From contig NZ_CP049919.1 of the NCBI RefSeq assembly GCF_015624425.1, positions 5,146,001-5,210,000 on the forward strand: a DNA stretch of 64,000 nucleotides, written 5' to 3'. The position numbers and the translations under genes are program-made. The number at the start of each line of letters is the position of its first letter. The first letter of the stretch is position 1. The stretch is from Roseateles sp. DAIF2 (GTDB lineage: Bacteria; Pseudomonadota; Gammaproteobacteria; Burkholderiales; Burkholderiaceae_C). Shown piece after piece: positions 34,136 to 47,515 of this stretch. The notes below the pieces were generated by a model that was not told the DNA's origin, did no database searches, and saw nothing but the letters and a program-made list of their open reading frames with translations.

Positions 34136-35457
34136 CGAACCGCTCCAGGGGCCGTGGCCTCCGGGCTGCGGCCCGTGACCATCAGGGTGATCTCGACGCG
34201 CCGGTTCAGCGCCCGGTTGCCCGCGCTGTCGTTGGGCACCAGCGGCTCGGCCTCGGCGCGGCCCTCGGCGCGCACCCGTTCGGCCGCGACCTTCTGCGCG
34301 ACCAGCAGCGCGCGCACGCTCTGCGCGCGCTCCTCCGACAAATGCCAGTTGGAGGGGAAGCGCGCGGTGCGGATCGGCGTGCTGTCGCTATGGCCGGTCA
34401 CCAGCACCGTGCCCGGCATCTGGGCCAGCGCCTGCGCGATGCGCCCCATCAGCGCCTCGCGCTCCGGCGCCAGGGTGGCGCTGGCGGGCTGGAACAGGCC
34501 ATCGCCGCGCAGGGTCACGACGCTGCGGTCGACCTCGTCGCGCACCGCGACCTGGCCGGCCTTGATGTCCGATTGCAGGAACTGCGCCAGCCGCGGCTTG
34601 GCCGGCGGCGGCGGTGGCGCGACCACCGGCGGCGTCAGGCGCAGCGACTGGATCTGGCCAAACACCGGATCGGAGCGGTCCGCCAACGACAGCGAGAAGC
34701 CCAGATACAGCCCGGCCAGCAGCAGCGCCGTCAGCGCCGCCATCGCGGTCAGCGGCAGCCAGCCCAGATGTCGGCGCTGCTTGGTGGCCTCGACCTGCCA
34801 ATGCTGGGCCAGCGCGCGCGGATAGTCGCCGCGCTGCTGCTTCAGGATCTCGGCCAGCCGGTCGCGCACCGCCTCGAGCTGGGCGCGGCCGTTGTCGATC
34901 ACGCGGTAGCGGCCCTCGAAGCCCAGGGTCAGCGCCGCGTAGATCAGCTCCAGCAGGTCGCGGTTCGCCTCCGGCTGCTTGGCCAGCGAGGCCATCAGCT
35001 GGAACACCTTCTCGCCGCCCCAGGTCTCGTTGTGGAACATCGACAACAGGCTGTGGCGCGCCCACAGGCCCGAGCCGCCCCAGGGCGTGTCGGCCGCGGC
35101 CTCGTCGATCATCGTGCACAGCACATAGCGCGTCGCCATCACCCGCTCCGGCGGGATGCCGGCCGCGGCGGCCTGGGCCGCGAACTCGCGGACGCCCTGG
35201 GCCAGCGCATTGCGCAGCGCGCCGGGGTCGGCGACCGCGCGCGTCGCGCGCAGCTGCGGCACCAGCAGCAGCAGGCGGTTCGCCAGGGTCAGCAGCGGGT
35301 TCAGGCCCTGCGCGGGCGCGCCCGCATCGGCGGGCGGCAGCTCGGGCGCGGCCGGGCCGTTGCGCAGGGCCGAGGGCGCGGCGCCGGGGCGCGGCTTGAT
35401 GAAGGTGCGCTGATCGTCGAAGGCGGCGAAGGGGTCGTTGAGCGCGGAGGGGTCCAT
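34132..35457 (-). CDS. tssL: T6SS protein TssL with C-terminal OmpA-like peptidoglycan-binding domain
   Basis: This 441-residue evolved TssL has a DotU/IcmH cytoplasmic domain (NPLLTLANRLLLLVPQLR, CTMIDEAAADTPWGG, SLLSMFHNETWGGEKVFQLM, LGFEGRYRVIDNGR), one membrane segment (LPLTAMAALTALLLAGLYLGF) and a C-terminal OmpA-like domain (GTVLVTGHSDSTPIRTARFPSNWHLSEERAQSVRALL, AEPLVPNDSAGNRALNRRVEI). The fused OmpA domain anchors the trans-envelope complex to peptidoglycan, so no separate TagL is needed. ATG 35457 has a GGGAG ribosome-binding site and gives the usual MDPSALNDPFAAFDD N-terminus. The longer 11-residue extension is rejected. Confidence 0.96.
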   Translation of the reverse strand: MDPSALNDPFAAFDDQRTFIKPRPGAAPSALRNGPAAPELPPADAGAPAQGLNPLLTLANRLLLLVPQLRATRAVADPGALRNALAQGVREFAAQAAAAGIPPERVMATRYVLCTMIDEAAADTPWGGSGLWARHSLLSMFHNETWGGEKVFQLMASLAKQPEANRDLLELIYAALTLGFEGRYRVIDNGRAQLEAVRDRLAEILKQQRGDYPRALAQHWQVEATKQRRHLGWLPLTAMAALTALLLAGLYLGFSLSLADRSDPVFGQIQSLRLTPPVVAPPPPPAKPRLAQFLQSDIKAGQVAVRDEVDRSVVTLRGDGLFQPASATLAPEREALMGRIAQALAQMPGTVLVTGHSDSTPIRTARFPSNWHLSEERAQSVRALLVAQKVAAERVRAEGRAEAEPLVPNDSAGNRALNRRVEITLMVTGRSPEATAPGAVR

Positions 35458-35471
35458 GCCGGCTCCCGGGT

Positions 35472-36809
35472 TTACTGACGGATGGCCCACAGCTCGAGTT
35501 CAAGCCCGGGGAAGTCGCCCGCCACATGCAGCGCCAGGCTGCCGTTGCGTTCCAGCTGCTTCCACAGCTCACCGCCGCGGTCGAGTTCGAAATAGTGATA
35601 GCCGGCGTGGAAGGGCAGCTGGCGCGGCGCCACCGGCAGCGCGCGCAGGCCGATGCCGGGCAGCTGCAGGTTCACCAGGTCGCGCAGCCGGTCCACCGGG
35701 CCGAGCTTGGATTGCGCCGGAAAGCGCTGGCGCAGCTGCTCGGCCGGCAGCTGGGCGTTGACCGCCAGCACGAAGCTGGCGCCGCGCAGCAGGTCGGCGT
35801 CGGGCACGACGGCGATGCGCACGCCATGCGAGCGGTCGGTCAGCTCGATCTGCAGCGCATTGCGCTCCAGCACCACCGACAGCATGCGGCGCAGATCCTC
35901 CAGCAGCGGCGCGAAGCTGCCGCGCAGGTCCTCGTGCCGGTACAGCGGGTATTCGCCGACATGGCGCGATTCGCTGACAAAGGTCGCCAGGTCGCCGGCC
36001 AGCTGCAGGCAGTCGCGGTGCAGGGTCTCGGGATGGGCGTTGGGCGCCTGCGCATGCTGGCGAAACAGCGGCTCGGCGCGGTTCAGCGCCTGCAGCATCA
36101 GGAAGTCCGCCAGCTCCGACAGGCCATGGTCCAGCTGACCCATGCGCGCCGCCAGCAGCTGCGCGCGCTGCTGCACCAGGCCATGCAGCAAGGTTGCCAT
36201 CGCCGAGAGCTGGCCGCTGGCGTCGATGCGCACCTGCGGCGCGACATAGGCGCGGTCCAGCACCAGCTGCTGGTCGCTGCGGCGCTCCAGCACGCGCGCG
36301 ACCCCCAACACCGCATAGGCATCGGTCAGCTCGCGCGCCGGCAGCAGGCGCAGGCTCAAGGCGCCGGTCTGCACCGGCTCGGGCTCGTCGCTGGCATTGC
36401 TCAGGTCGCGCAGCTCCTCGTCGTTGACGCGGTAGCGGCGCTGCTCGGCGCCGTCCTCGTCGGCGCCGAAGGCCACCTCGGTGACGCCCTCGCGCGCCAG
36501 CGGCGCGGCCAGGTAGACGATCTCGCCATTGATGCCGGCCGGCACCTCCAGCGGCACCGGCGCCGCATCGCCCTGCGGGATCAGGAAGGGCGTGCCGTCC
36601 GGCAGCACGCCGCTGGCGCGCAGCACGCCGATGCGGCCGACCGACAGCAGGGCCTCGTCCAGCTGCAGCTCGGTGAAGCCCCAGCCATGCGGCAGCAGCG
36701 CGCGCACGCGCATGTCGACCAGATGCTCGAGGTAGCGCGTCTCCTGCTGGAAATGATGCGGCAGCAGGAACATGCCCTGCGTCCAGACGACCTTGCTGCG
36801 CCAGCTCAT
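35472..36809 (-). CDS. tssK: T6SS baseplate-to-membrane connector TssK
   Basis: The 445-residue protein has the family signature KVVWTQGMFLLPHHFQQETRYLEHLVDMRVRALLPHGWGFTELQLDEALLSVGRIGV and a C-terminal GYHYFELDRGGELWKQLERNGSLALHVAGDFPGLELELWAIR. TssK trimers link the baseplate wedges (TssFG) to the TssL/TssM membrane complex. It sits between tssJ and tssL in the reverse operon, separated from tssL by 14 nt. ATG 36809 gives the standard MSWRSKVVWTQGMF start. Confidence 0.97.
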   Translation of the reverse strand: MSWRSKVVWTQGMFLLPHHFQQETRYLEHLVDMRVRALLPHGWGFTELQLDEALLSVGRIGVLRASGVLPDGTPFLIPQGDAAPVPLEVPAGINGEIVYLAAPLAREGVTEVAFGADEDGAEQRRYRVNDEELRDLSNASDEPEPVQTGALSLRLLPARELTDAYAVLGVARVLERRSDQQLVLDRAYVAPQVRIDASGQLSAMATLLHGLVQQRAQLLAARMGQLDHGLSELADFLMLQALNRAEPLFRQHAQAPNAHPETLHRDCLQLAGDLATFVSESRHVGEYPLYRHEDLRGSFAPLLEDLRRMLSVVLERNALQIELTDRSHGVRIAVVPDADLLRGASFVLAVNAQLPAEQLRQRFPAQSKLGPVDRLRDLVNLQLPGIGLRALPVAPRQLPFHAGYHYFELDRGGELWKQLERNGSLALHVAGDFPGLELELWAIRQ

Positions 36810-36879
36810 CGACCGCTCCCGCGCGGAGCGCGCGTCGGCGCCGGACGGCGCCCCGTCCCCGGGTATGAACGGCCCGGGC

Positions 36880-37362
36880 TCATGGCTTCACCGTCGCGCT
36901 GACCGCCAGCTCTTCGGCCTGGATGAGGATCTGCTGCTTGCGGCCCGGCTGGATCGGCACCACCGCGCGCCAGCGGGCGTTCTCCAGGTCGCGGTAGGCG
37001 GCGAACACGGCGACGAAGCGCGTCTCGGCCGCCAGGGTCTTGCTGGGCAGCACACGCGATTCGCCGGGGTTCAGGGTCAGCTCCTCGCGCGCCACCAGGT
37101 CGGTGCCGAGCTCGGCCTGGTCGCGCTGGTAGAGCGAGACGAAGTCCGCCGCATTGAAGGCATTGGCCGTCTTCAGCTCGTAGACACGCAGCAGCAGCGG
37201 CGAGGGCCGCTTGCTGACGCTCGGATTGACGCGCGCCGAGGCCGCGATGCTGCCGCTGAGCACGGTCGGCTTCGGGCCGCTGGCGCAGGCGCCCAGCAGC
37301 AGCGCGGCGGCCGTGCCAGCCGCCATCGCCGAAACCCTGATCGCGCTGCGCATGCTTCCCAT
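36880..37362 (-). CDS. tssJ: T6SS outer-membrane lipoprotein TssJ
   Basis: This 160-residue lipoprotein has the signal RSAIRVSAMAAGTAAALLLGAC (lipobox LLGAC). The mature TssJ fold is recognised by SPLLLRVYELKTANAFNAADFVSLYQRDQAELGTDLVAREELTLNPGESRVL and ARWRAVVPIQPGRKQQILIQAEELAVS. TssJ binds the periplasmic end of TssM. It is the first gene of the reverse operon tssJ-tssK-tssL-tssM-tagF. The only promoter region available is the 82 nt up to the reductase stop at 37445, where an exact TGACTTTCG is absent. A second ATG three codons in is possible. Confidence 0.95.
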   Translation of the reverse strand: MGSMRSAIRVSAMAAGTAAALLLGACASGPKPTVLSGSIAASARVNPSVSKRPSPLLLRVYELKTANAFNAADFVSLYQRDQAELGTDLVAREELTLNPGESRVLPSKTLAAETRFVAVFAAYRDLENARWRAVVPIQPGRKQQILIQAEELAVSATVKP

Positions 37363-37444
37363 CTGGCATCTTTCTTCGAAACTCGGTCCGAAGAATAGCC
37401 AGCGGGGAGCAATGCGCGGCGTGACTTAGGTAATCGAGCGCGGC

Positions 37445-38017
37445 TCAGCAGTCATAAGCCAGCAGCACCCGGCCCGCATCCAGCGCCCGCCCCTCGCGCA
37501 GGCGCAGCGCATGGCGGGCGCGCAAGGCGCCGAACAGCGCCTTGCCGCGACCCAGCAGTACCGGGTTGACCATCAGCCGCAGCTCGTCCACCAGGCCGGC
37601 GTTCAGCAGCGCGTTGATCAGCGAGGCGCCGCCGAGCGCATGCATGTCCTTGCCGGGCTTCGCCTTCTCCGCGCGCAGAGCCTCCAGGTCGCGCAGGATG
37701 CGGGTGTTCGACCAGGCGACCTGCCGCAGGCTGCGGGACAGCAAGAGATGCGGCGCATGCTCGGCGAAGCGCGCATACAGCCGCTCGCCCGGCGAGGGCC
37801 GGCGGCCGGTGAAGGGATGCACGGCTTCCGGATCGGCCAGGATCTGGCTCCAGTACTGCTCGTAGCTCGGGTACATGCCCCGGCCCAGGATGCAGGTGTC
37901 GATGCGCGACAGCAGGTCGAAACTGTCCTCCCAGCTCGCGACCCAGTCCAGTTCGCCCTCGGGCCCTTCGATGTACCCGTCCAGCGACACCTGCAGCGCG
38001 GCGATGATCTTCCTCAT
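37445..38017 (-). CDS. Dihydrofolate reductase/RibD C-terminal family protein
   Basis: The 190-residue protein matches the RibD_C/DHFR-like family: N-terminal MRKIIAALQVSLDGYIEGPEGELDWV, the LGRGMYPSYEQYW block, ALGGASLINALLNAGLVDELRLMVNPVLLGRGKALFG and a short C-terminus. Such proteins bind NADPH. The substrate in stand-alone members is usually unknown. ATG 38017 has GGAGAG upstream. It lies immediately outside the T6SS set and marks its right boundary. Confidence 0.88.
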   Translation of the reverse strand: MRKIIAALQVSLDGYIEGPEGELDWVASWEDSFDLLSRIDTCILGRGMYPSYEQYWSQILADPEAVHPFTGRRPSPGERLYARFAEHAPHLLLSRSLRQVAWSNTRILRDLEALRAEKAKPGKDMHALGGASLINALLNAGLVDELRLMVNPVLLGRGKALFGALRARHALRLREGRALDAGRVLLAYDC

Positions 38018-39010
38018 GGGATGCTCTCCTTGGTCCAAGAAAGGGCCGGCCGGGCGCGCCCGCACCCGGGCTTGTGAACGGCCCAACCGGACGACGGGTG
38101 AGCGGGAGGGAATTCGACAAATGCAATGCGGGCTTTTCTTCAGTACCCCGCCAGATCCTTCGGCTCGACCGCTTTGTCGCTGAACTGGATGCGCTCGATG
38201 CCGCGCAGGATGATGATGGCGCCATCGGGGCTACCGCTCAGCGCATGGGCGTCGGGCTTGCTGCCGTTGGGAGCCAGATGGCGGTAAGGGCCATAGGCGT
38301 TGAGGCGGCTGAGCTGCGCAGCGGCGCTGGGGAAGCCGACGACCAGGGTGTCCCGCGCCGGCCCGCCATCGACGCGCGAGAGCGTCTTGGCCTGGGTCTT
38401 GAGCTCGACCACATCATCGCCTGCTCCGCCGAAGATGGTATTGGGTGCATGTGGCTTGCCAATGATGCGATCGTCGCCGGCACCGCCGAAGAAGGCCGCA
38501 TGGGCCTGGCCCGCGCCAGTGCCCTGACCCATGGTGGCAAGGTCGATCTGCCGCGGCGCATCGCCCCCCAGGCTGGCGCCGGTAGTCTCGATCAGCAGAT
38601 CCACCAAGGCAGAGGTCGCGCCGCCGGTTGCCTCCAGCTTCACGAACACCGCGCCGTCGCGCAACGCGAGCAGCTCATAGGCCAGCGGATCATCGAGCGG
38701 ATGCACCCGGTCCAGTTCGCCCAGGCCGGCATAGAGCTGATAGCCCGCCGCGTCATAGACCGTCAGATTGCCCGCCCACTCGTTGTTGCTGGAGAAACGG
38801 TAGAAGCGCCCCTGCGCCAGCTCGATGCGGTACAGCCCCGAGCCGAGCAACTTGGCCTGATGGGTCCAGCCATGGGCATTGCCGGCCGGCGCCGCCCCAT
38901 AGGCCTTGTCGTCCATCGGCTTGGCCTTGCCTGCATCGGCCTCCAGCAGGCGCCACTCGATGTCGTAGCCATTCGGCTTGGGGATGTAGGGCGAGTGGAC
39001 GGCCAGGGGC

Positions 39011-39127
39011 GGCGTAGTTGGCGTAGTTGGCGTAGTTGGCGTAGTCGGCGTAGTCGGCGTAGTTGGCGTAGTTGGCGTAGTCGGCGTAGTCGGCGTAGTC
39101 GGCGTAGTCGGCGTGGTCGGCGTGGTC
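39011..39127. repeat. 9-bp tandem repeat, 13 units, coding for Pro-Thr-Thr
   Basis: Unit GGCGTAGTT or GGCGTAGTC (last two units GGCGTGGTC), 13 consecutive copies, then degenerate units. The units keep the reading frame because 9 is divisible by 3, so copy-number change would only alter the linker length of the lipoprotein. The T/C and A/G variants are arranged in blocks, indicating past unit duplication. Confidence 0.95.
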
Positions 39128-39169
39128 GGTGTCGTGGGTGGTGTCACGGAGGTCGCGGAGTCGGCGGAA

Positions 39170-40654
<1,485 letters not shown>

Positions 40655-40987
40655 CGCGCGCCTCCTCTGTTGGGCTGATGGCTGGCTTGCCTGCCTTCCT
40701 TCCTGCACCGCGCGTGCCGGCGCCGCAGGATTGCCGCGATTCAAGCAGAGCCGGCAGCCCCTCGAGGCCTGCCTGATGAAGCCCCGATTAACGGCGCGCG
40801 AGCAGCGGCGCAGGAGCCCCCCCGCTGGGGGAGCCCTTGACCGTGCAGCAACAGGTGGCCGGCCGATCGGCGCCGCGCTTGCTCATCAGGATGGGTATGG
40901 CGGGTCTTGCGTCGGCACCCTCCCCGCCCCTAGTCTTGCCCGAGGAGGCCGGCCGATCCAACAAGGCCGTAAGGGGAGAACCTGATC
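40655..40987. other. Non-coding divergent spacer (333 nt)
   Basis: This region separates the reverse lipoprotein gene (start 40654) from the forward membrane protein gene (start 40988). I see no convincing gene. It contains a C7/G5 stem near 40815-40832 and GGGGAG shortly before 40988. Promoters for both genes should lie here, but no clear -35/-10 pair is visible. Confidence 0.5.
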
Positions 40988-41605
40988 ATGATGCGCAGCA
41001 GCACCATCACGCTCAGCCGGCTCGGCGTCGGCCTGTTCGCTGGCGCCCTGGCCGCCTTCTTTCCACGCCTGATGACGGTGCTGAGCGGCGGCCCGACCGA
41101 CGACATCCAGCTGTTCAGCCAGACCTACATCCCGGTCGGTGCGCTGATGGCCGTCAGCGTCGGGGTGATCGTGATCATCATCGAGGCGGATTCGGCCCGC
41201 TCGCTGCGCGACGTCTTCATGACCGCGCTGGGCCTGCCGACCCTGGTGATCGGTGCGCTGGGTACCAGCTCGACCACGCACAACCTGAGCCAGTCGAACC
41301 AGAGAATCAACGAACTGAACCGCCAGCTCGCCAGCGCAAGCGGCATCGTGATCGAGGGGCCGCGGGCGGATGCGGCGGGTGGCGGCGCCGGTTCACGTGC
41401 CGCGGCGGATACCCCGGCCTGGCTGCCGCTCGGCGCGGCCCATGCGCAGCCGACGAGCAGCGCCACCGCCTATGGCGGACAGAGCCGGCTGGGCATCGTG
41501 GCCCAGGAGCGGTTCTACATCACGGTGCTCGCGCGCTCCGCGCAGCGATCCGAGCTGGAGGCGCTGCAGGGGCTCAGGCCGGTGCTGGTGCAGGCCTCGA
41601 GATAG
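40988..41605 (+). CDS. Unassigned membrane protein
   Basis: The 205-residue protein has a short first hydrophobic segment (LGVGLFAGALAAFFPRL), a strong helix (PVGALMAVSVGVIVIIIEA) and a third (VFMTALGLPTLVIGALGTSST), followed by a coiled-coil-like stretch (NLSQSNQRINELNRQLASAS) and a soluble tail. The ribosome-binding site (AAGGGGAG) is good. ATG 40988 or 40991 are both possible. It is convergent with the liuE gene, whose stop is 12 nt away. The topology of two or three helices plus a coiled coil is all that can be said. Confidence 0.7.
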   Translation: MMRSSTITLSRLGVGLFAGALAAFFPRLMTVLSGGPTDDIQLFSQTYIPVGALMAVSVGVIVIIIEADSARSLRDVFMTALGLPTLVIGALGTSSTTHNLSQSNQRINELNRQLASASGIVIEGPRADAAGGGAGSRAAADTPAWLPLGAAHAQPTSSATAYGGQSRLGIVAQERFYITVLARSAQRSELEALQGLRPVLVQASR

Positions 41606-41617
41606 AAAAAGGCTCAG

Positions 41618-42532
41618 TCAGCCGGCGCGCTTGGCCAGCAGCGCCCGCGCGACCCGCGCGACCGGCGGGCGGCCCAGCGCATTGGAGATATAGGCGCCGG
41701 CATCGACCAGCTTGTCGATGTCGATGCCGGTCTCGATCCCGAGGCCGTTCAGCATGAACACCACGTCCTCGGTCGCGACATTGCCGGTGGCGCCCTTGGC
41801 ATAGGGGCAGCCGCCCAGGCCGGAGACGCTGGCGTCGAAGTTGTGGATGCCCATCTCCAGGCAGGCATAGATATTGGTCAGCGCCTGGCCGTAGGTGTCG
41901 TGGAAATGGCCGCTGACCTCGACCAGCGGGTAATGCTTGAGCGCACGCTCCATCGCGGCCTGCACCTTCTTCGGCGTGCCGACGCCGATGGTGTCGGCGA
42001 TGCCCATGTGGTCGACGCCGATGCCCTGCATCAGCTTCACGACGCGCTCCACCTCGTCCGGCGTCACCTCGCCCTGGTAGGGGCAGCCGACCGCGCAGGA
42101 CAGCGCGCCGCGCACCTTGAGGCCGGCCTCATGCGCCGCGGCGACGACCGGCGCGAAACGCTCGATGCTCTCGGCGATCGAGCAGTTGATGTTCCTCTGC
42201 GAGAAGGCCTCGCTGGCCGCGGCGAACACGACGATCTCGTCCGGCTTGGTCGGCAGCGCCGCCTCCAGGCCCTTCATGTTCGGCGTCAGCACGCTGTAGC
42301 GCACGCCGGGCTTGCGCGTGACCGCCGCCATCACGTCGACGTTGTCGGCCATCTGCGGCACCCATTTCGGGCTGACGAAGCTGGTGACCTCGATCTCCTT
42401 CAGGCCGGCGTCCTGCAGCATCGCGACCAGCGTGGCCTTGTGCTCGGTGGAGACCGGCTGCTTCTCGTTCTGAAGCCCGTCGCGCGGGCCGACGTCGACC
42501 AGGGTGACTCGGGTAGGCAAGCTCATGCTCAT
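41618..42532 (-). CDS. liuE: Hydroxymethylglutaryl-CoA lyase
   Basis: This 304-residue HMG-CoA lyase (LiuE/MvaB) cleaves HMG-CoA to acetoacetate and acetyl-CoA, the last step of leucine/isovalerate breakdown. The TIM-barrel motifs are TLVDVGPRDGLQNE, EVTSFVSPKWVPQMAD, the Mg-binding VSGHFHDTYGQALTN, and the active-site Cys loop SVSGLGGCPYAKGATGN. It starts two nt after the liuD stop. ATG 42532 or the ATG six nt later (42526) are both possible. It is the last gene of the reverse bio-liu run. Confidence 0.96.
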   Translation of the reverse strand: MSMSLPTRVTLVDVGPRDGLQNEKQPVSTEHKATLVAMLQDAGLKEIEVTSFVSPKWVPQMADNVDVMAAVTRKPGVRYSVLTPNMKGLEAALPTKPDEIVVFAAASEAFSQRNINCSIAESIERFAPVVAAAHEAGLKVRGALSCAVGCPYQGEVTPDEVERVVKLMQGIGVDHMGIADTIGVGTPKKVQAAMERALKHYPLVEVSGHFHDTYGQALTNIYACLEMGIHNFDASVSGLGGCPYAKGATGNVATEDVVFMLNGLGIETGIDIDKLVDAGAYISNALGRPPVARVARALLAKRAG

Positions 42533-42533
42533 C

Positions 42534-44528
<1,995 letters not shown>

Positions 44529-44565
44529 GGCGGGGTCTCCGTTGTCTCTCTTGATGCTTGTTCGT

Positions 44566-45606
44566 TCAGTGGCAATGCCCGCCGCAGGCCTCACCGGCCT
44601 CTGTCTGGCTCAGCTGCGCCTCGGTCGCGCAATGCATGCCCAGGCGCGCGATCAGCTGGCGGTCCTTCTCGGCTTGCGGGTTGCTGGTGGTCAGCAGCTT
44701 GTCGCCGTAGAACATCGAGTTGGCGCCGGCCAGGAAGCACAGGGCCTGCAGGCTCTCCGGCATCTCCTCGCGGCCGGCCGACAGGCGCACCATCGCGCGC
44801 GGCATCGTGATGCGGGCGACCGCGATCGTGCGCACGAACTCGAAGGGGTCCAGCGCCTGGGTGCCGGCCAGCGGCGTGCCCTCGACCTGCACCAGGTTGT
44901 TGATCGGCACCGACTCCGGGTACGGATCCAGATTGGCCAGCTGCACCACCAGGCCGGCGCGCTGGCGGCGCGTCTCGCCCATGCCGACGATGCCGCCGGA
45001 GCAGACCTTCAGGCCCTGGGCGCGCACGCGATCCAGCGTGTCCAGCCGGTCCTGGTAGGTGCGGGTGGTGATGATCTGGCCGTAGAACTCCGGCGCGGTG
45101 TCGAGGTTGTGGTTGTAGTAGTCCAGGCCCGCGTCCTTCAGCTGCTCGGCCTGGCCGTCGGCCAGCATGCCGGCGGTCAGGCAGGTCTCCAGGCCCAGGG
45201 CCTTGACGCCGGAGATCATCTCGCCGATCTGCTCCAGGTGGCGCTCCTTGGGCGCGCGCCAGGCCGCCCCCATGCAAAAGCGCGTCGCGCCATTGGCCTT
45301 GGCGGCGCGTGCGGCCTCCAGCACCTCGTCCAGCGGCAACAGCTTCTCGGCCTTCAGGCCGGTATCGAAATGGGCCGACTGCGGGCAGTACTTGCAGTCC
45401 TCCTCGCAGCCGCCGGTCTTGATCGACAGCAGGGTCGAGAGCTGCACCGCATTGGCATCGAAATGCTCGCGGTGCACCTGCTGGGCGCGGAACAGCAGGT
45501 CGTTGAAGGGCAGCTCGAACAGGGCCGCGACCTCGTTGACGGTCCAGGGTTTCGCGTTGCGGCGGTCGGCGTCGGTGGTCGGCGTCAGGGTCTGGATCTG
45601 GTTCAT
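44566..45606 (-). CDS. bioB: Biotin synthase
   Basis: This 346-residue radical SAM enzyme inserts sulfur into dethiobiotin. The [4Fe-4S] cluster motif is Cys67-x3-Cys71-x2-Cys74 in [15 protein letters not shown]. Other BioB motifs are [37 protein letters not shown] and [16 protein letters not shown] 45606 gives the usual start, and the gene overlaps the bioD stop by four bases. Its place between bioD and liuD couples it to a biotin-requiring pathway. The C-terminus (EACGGHCH) has a Cys/His tail seen in many betaproteobacterial BioBs. Confidence 0.97.
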   Translation of the reverse strand: MNQIQTLTPTTDADRRNAKPWTVNEVAALFELPFNDLLFRAQQVHREHFDANAVQLSTLLSIKTGGCEEDCKYCPQSAHFDTGLKAEKLLPLDEVLEAARAAKANGATRFCMGAAWRAPKERHLEQIGEMISGVKALGLETCLTAGMLADGQAEQLKDAGLDYYNHNLDTAPEFYGQIITTRTYQDRLDTLDRVRAQGLKVCSGGIVGMGETRRQRAGLVVQLANLDPYPESVPINNLVQVEGTPLAGTQALDPFEFVRTIAVARITMPRAMVRLSAGREEMPESLQALCFLAGANSMFYGDKLLTTSNPQAEKDRQLIARLGMHCATEAQLSQTEAGEACGGHCH

Positions 45607-46304
45607 GGCAGAGAAGACAGCAGGGAAAAGGAAGAAGATGGGATCGTCAGGTACGCGGCCACGGCCGCGTGGTTCGGATCGGCGAGCCGGGGCACATGGC
45701 CCCAGCAGGGTGCGGCGAGGCCCTGGGCCAGCGCCGCCAGATTGTCGGCCACATGGGGTTGATCGGGGTCCACGGTGTTGGCCACCCAGCCGGCCAGGGT
45801 CAGCCCTCGCGCGCGCACGGCCTCGGCGGTCAGCAGCGCATGGCTGATGCAGCCCAGGCGCAGGCCGACGACCAGCAGCACCGGCAGGCCCAGGTCCACC
45901 GCCAGGTCGGCCGTATCCCAACCATCGAGCAGGGGCACGCGAAAGCCACCGACGCCCTCGACGAAGGCGATGTCCGCCCGCGCCGCGACGCCGCGCACCG
46001 CGGCCAGCAGCGGCTCGCGCTCGATGGCCACGCCCTCCAGCCTGGCCGCGATATGCGGTGCGCAGGGCGTGCGCAGCTGCAGCGGGCCGACCTCGGCATC
46101 GCTCAGGCCCATATTGGTCGCGGCCCGCAGGCGCGCCACGTCCTCGTTGACCCAGCGGCCGTCGACCAGCGCCTGGCCCGCAGCCAGCGGCTTGATGCCC
46201 GCGGCGCGCAGGCCCGCGGTGGCGGCCAGATGGGTCAGGCCCGCGGTGACCGCGGTCTTGCCGATCTCGGTGTCGGTGCCGGTGATGAAGAAACCGCGGC
46301 TCAT
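45603..46304 (-). CDS. bioD: Dethiobiotin synthetase
   Basis: The 233-residue protein carries out ATP-dependent ring closure of diaminopelargonate. It has the P-loop GTDTEIGKT (residues 9-17), the substrate-binding GIKPLAAG, and [52 protein letters not shown] 46304 overlaps the bioF stop (ATGA), and its own stop overlaps bioB. The order bioA-bioF-bioD-bioB runs without gaps, so all four are translated together. Confidence 0.95.
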   Translation of the reverse strand: MSRGFFITGTDTEIGKTAVTAGLTHLAATAGLRAAGIKPLAAGQALVDGRWVNEDVARLRAATNMGLSDAEVGPLQLRTPCAPHIAARLEGVAIEREPLLAAVRGVAARADIAFVEGVGGFRVPLLDGWDTADLAVDLGLPVLLVVGLRLGCISHALLTAEAVRARGLTLAGWVANTVDPDQPHVADNLAALAQGLAAPCWGHVPRLADPNHAAVAAYLTIPSSSFSLLSSLP

Positions 46305-47515
46305 GCCGAAGCCGCCTCCAGCGCGGCGAGCAGATGGTCGATGTCCGCATCGCTGTGCGTCGCGCACAGCGTGATGCGCAGCCGCGCCTCGCCCTTGGGC
46401 ACGGTCGGCGGGCGGATGCCCGGCACGCGCAGGCCCTCCTGCTCCAGCGCGGCCGCCAGGCGCATCACCTCGGCGTTGCCGCCGACGATCAGCGGTTGCA
46501 CCGGCGTCTCGGAATCGGCCAGGCGCCAGCCCAGCTCGGGCCGGCGCTGCAGCAGCGCGCCGATGCCGCGGCGCAGGCGCTGTTGCAGCGCGCGCAGGCG
46601 CTCGCGCCGCTGCGCGCCGGTGTCGCCCTCGATCAGGTCCAGGCTGGTCAGCAGCGCATGGGCCACCGCGGGCAGCGAGGCGGTGGTGAAGATATAGCTG
46701 CGCGCGGCCTGCAGCAGGTACTCGATCACGGTGGCATGGGCGGCGACGAAGGCGCCCGACAGGCCGGCCGCCTTGCCCAGGGTGCCGATCAGGATCAGGC
46801 GTTCGCTGCTGAGGTCGAAATGCTCCAGCGCGCCGCGGCCGGTTTTGCCCAGCACGCCGAAGCCATGGGCATCGTCGACGATCAGCCAGGCATCGAATTC
46901 CTCGGCCAGCGCCAGCAGCGCCGGCAGCGGCGCGATGTCGCCGTCCATGCTGAACACCGCGTCGGTGACGATCAGCTTGACCCGCGCCGTGCTGGCCTGC
47001 AGCAGCGCGCGCAGCTCGGCCAGGTCGCAATGGCCGTAGCGGCTGACCTTGGCCTTGGCCAGGCGCGTGCCGTCGATCAGCGAGGCATGGTTCAGCGCCT
47101 CGGAGAAGATCTCGGCCTCCGCATCGCCCAGCGCGGTCAGCACCGCCAGGTTCGCCATATAGCCGGTGCAGAAGCTCAGGGCGCGCGGTGCATGCGGGAT
47201 GTAGGGCGCGAACCAGGCGGCCAGCGCGTCCTCGAGCCGCTCATGCGCGATCGAATGGCCGCTGATCAGGTGCGAGGCGCCGGAGCCGCCGCCATAGACC
47301 TCGGCGCCCTCGATCAGCGCCTGCGCGATGCGCGGATGGTCGGCCAGGCCCAGGTAGTCGTTCGAGCAGAACATCAGCAGCTCGCGCGTCAGTCCGTCGG
47401 CGCCGCGCACCCGCTGGCGCGGCGCGGTGGGGCTTTCAGCGGCGCGCAGGAAACGGGTCAGGTCTTGCGCGGCGATGGCGCGCAGCTTGCCCTCCAGGTG
47501 ATCAAGCAAGGACAT
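46301..47515 (-). CDS. bioF: 8-amino-7-oxononanoate synthase
   Basis: This 404-residue PLP enzyme condenses pimeloyl-CoA/ACP with alanine. Motifs are [44 protein letters not shown], the PLP aspartate region [14 protein letters not shown] and the Schiff-base lysine in [18 protein letters not shown] 47515 (MSLLDHLEG) overlaps the last 14 nt of bioA. A longer in-frame start at 47566 would give an unlikely Ser/Arg leader and is not used. Confidence 0.95.
   Translation of the reverse strand: MSLLDHLEGKLRAIAAQDLTRFLRAAESPTAPRQRVRGADGLTRELLMFCSNDYLGLADHPRIAQALIEGAEVYGGGSGASHLISGHSIAHERLEDALAAWFAPYIPHAPRALSFCTGYMANLAVLTALGDAEAEIFSEALNHASLIDGTRLAKAKVSRYGHCDLAELRALLQASTARVKLIVTDAVFSMDGDIAPLPALLALAEEFDAWLIVDDAHGFGVLGKTGRGALEHFDLSSERLILIGTLGKAAGLSGAFVAAHATVIEYLLQAARSYIFTTASLPAVAHALLTSLDLIEGDTGAQRRERLRALQQRLRRGIGALLQRRPELGWRLADSETPVQPLIVGGNAEVMRLAAALEQEGLRVPGIRPPTVPKGEARLRITLCATHSDADIDHLLAALEAASA

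Noticed and set aside
30818..34825. A 1335-codon open frame antisense to tssM
   Set aside because: It has the same GC-driven artefact: Arg/Gln/His-rich translation with no domain, opposite a complete TssM.
37363..37444. A sixth exact TGACTTTCG motif before tssJ
   Set aside because: The spacer contains CATTGC but no TGACTTTCG at the right spacing on the reverse strand, so it was not counted.
39011..39127. CRISPR-like array
   Set aside because: The repeats are 9 bp, contiguous without spacers and in frame within a lipoprotein gene.
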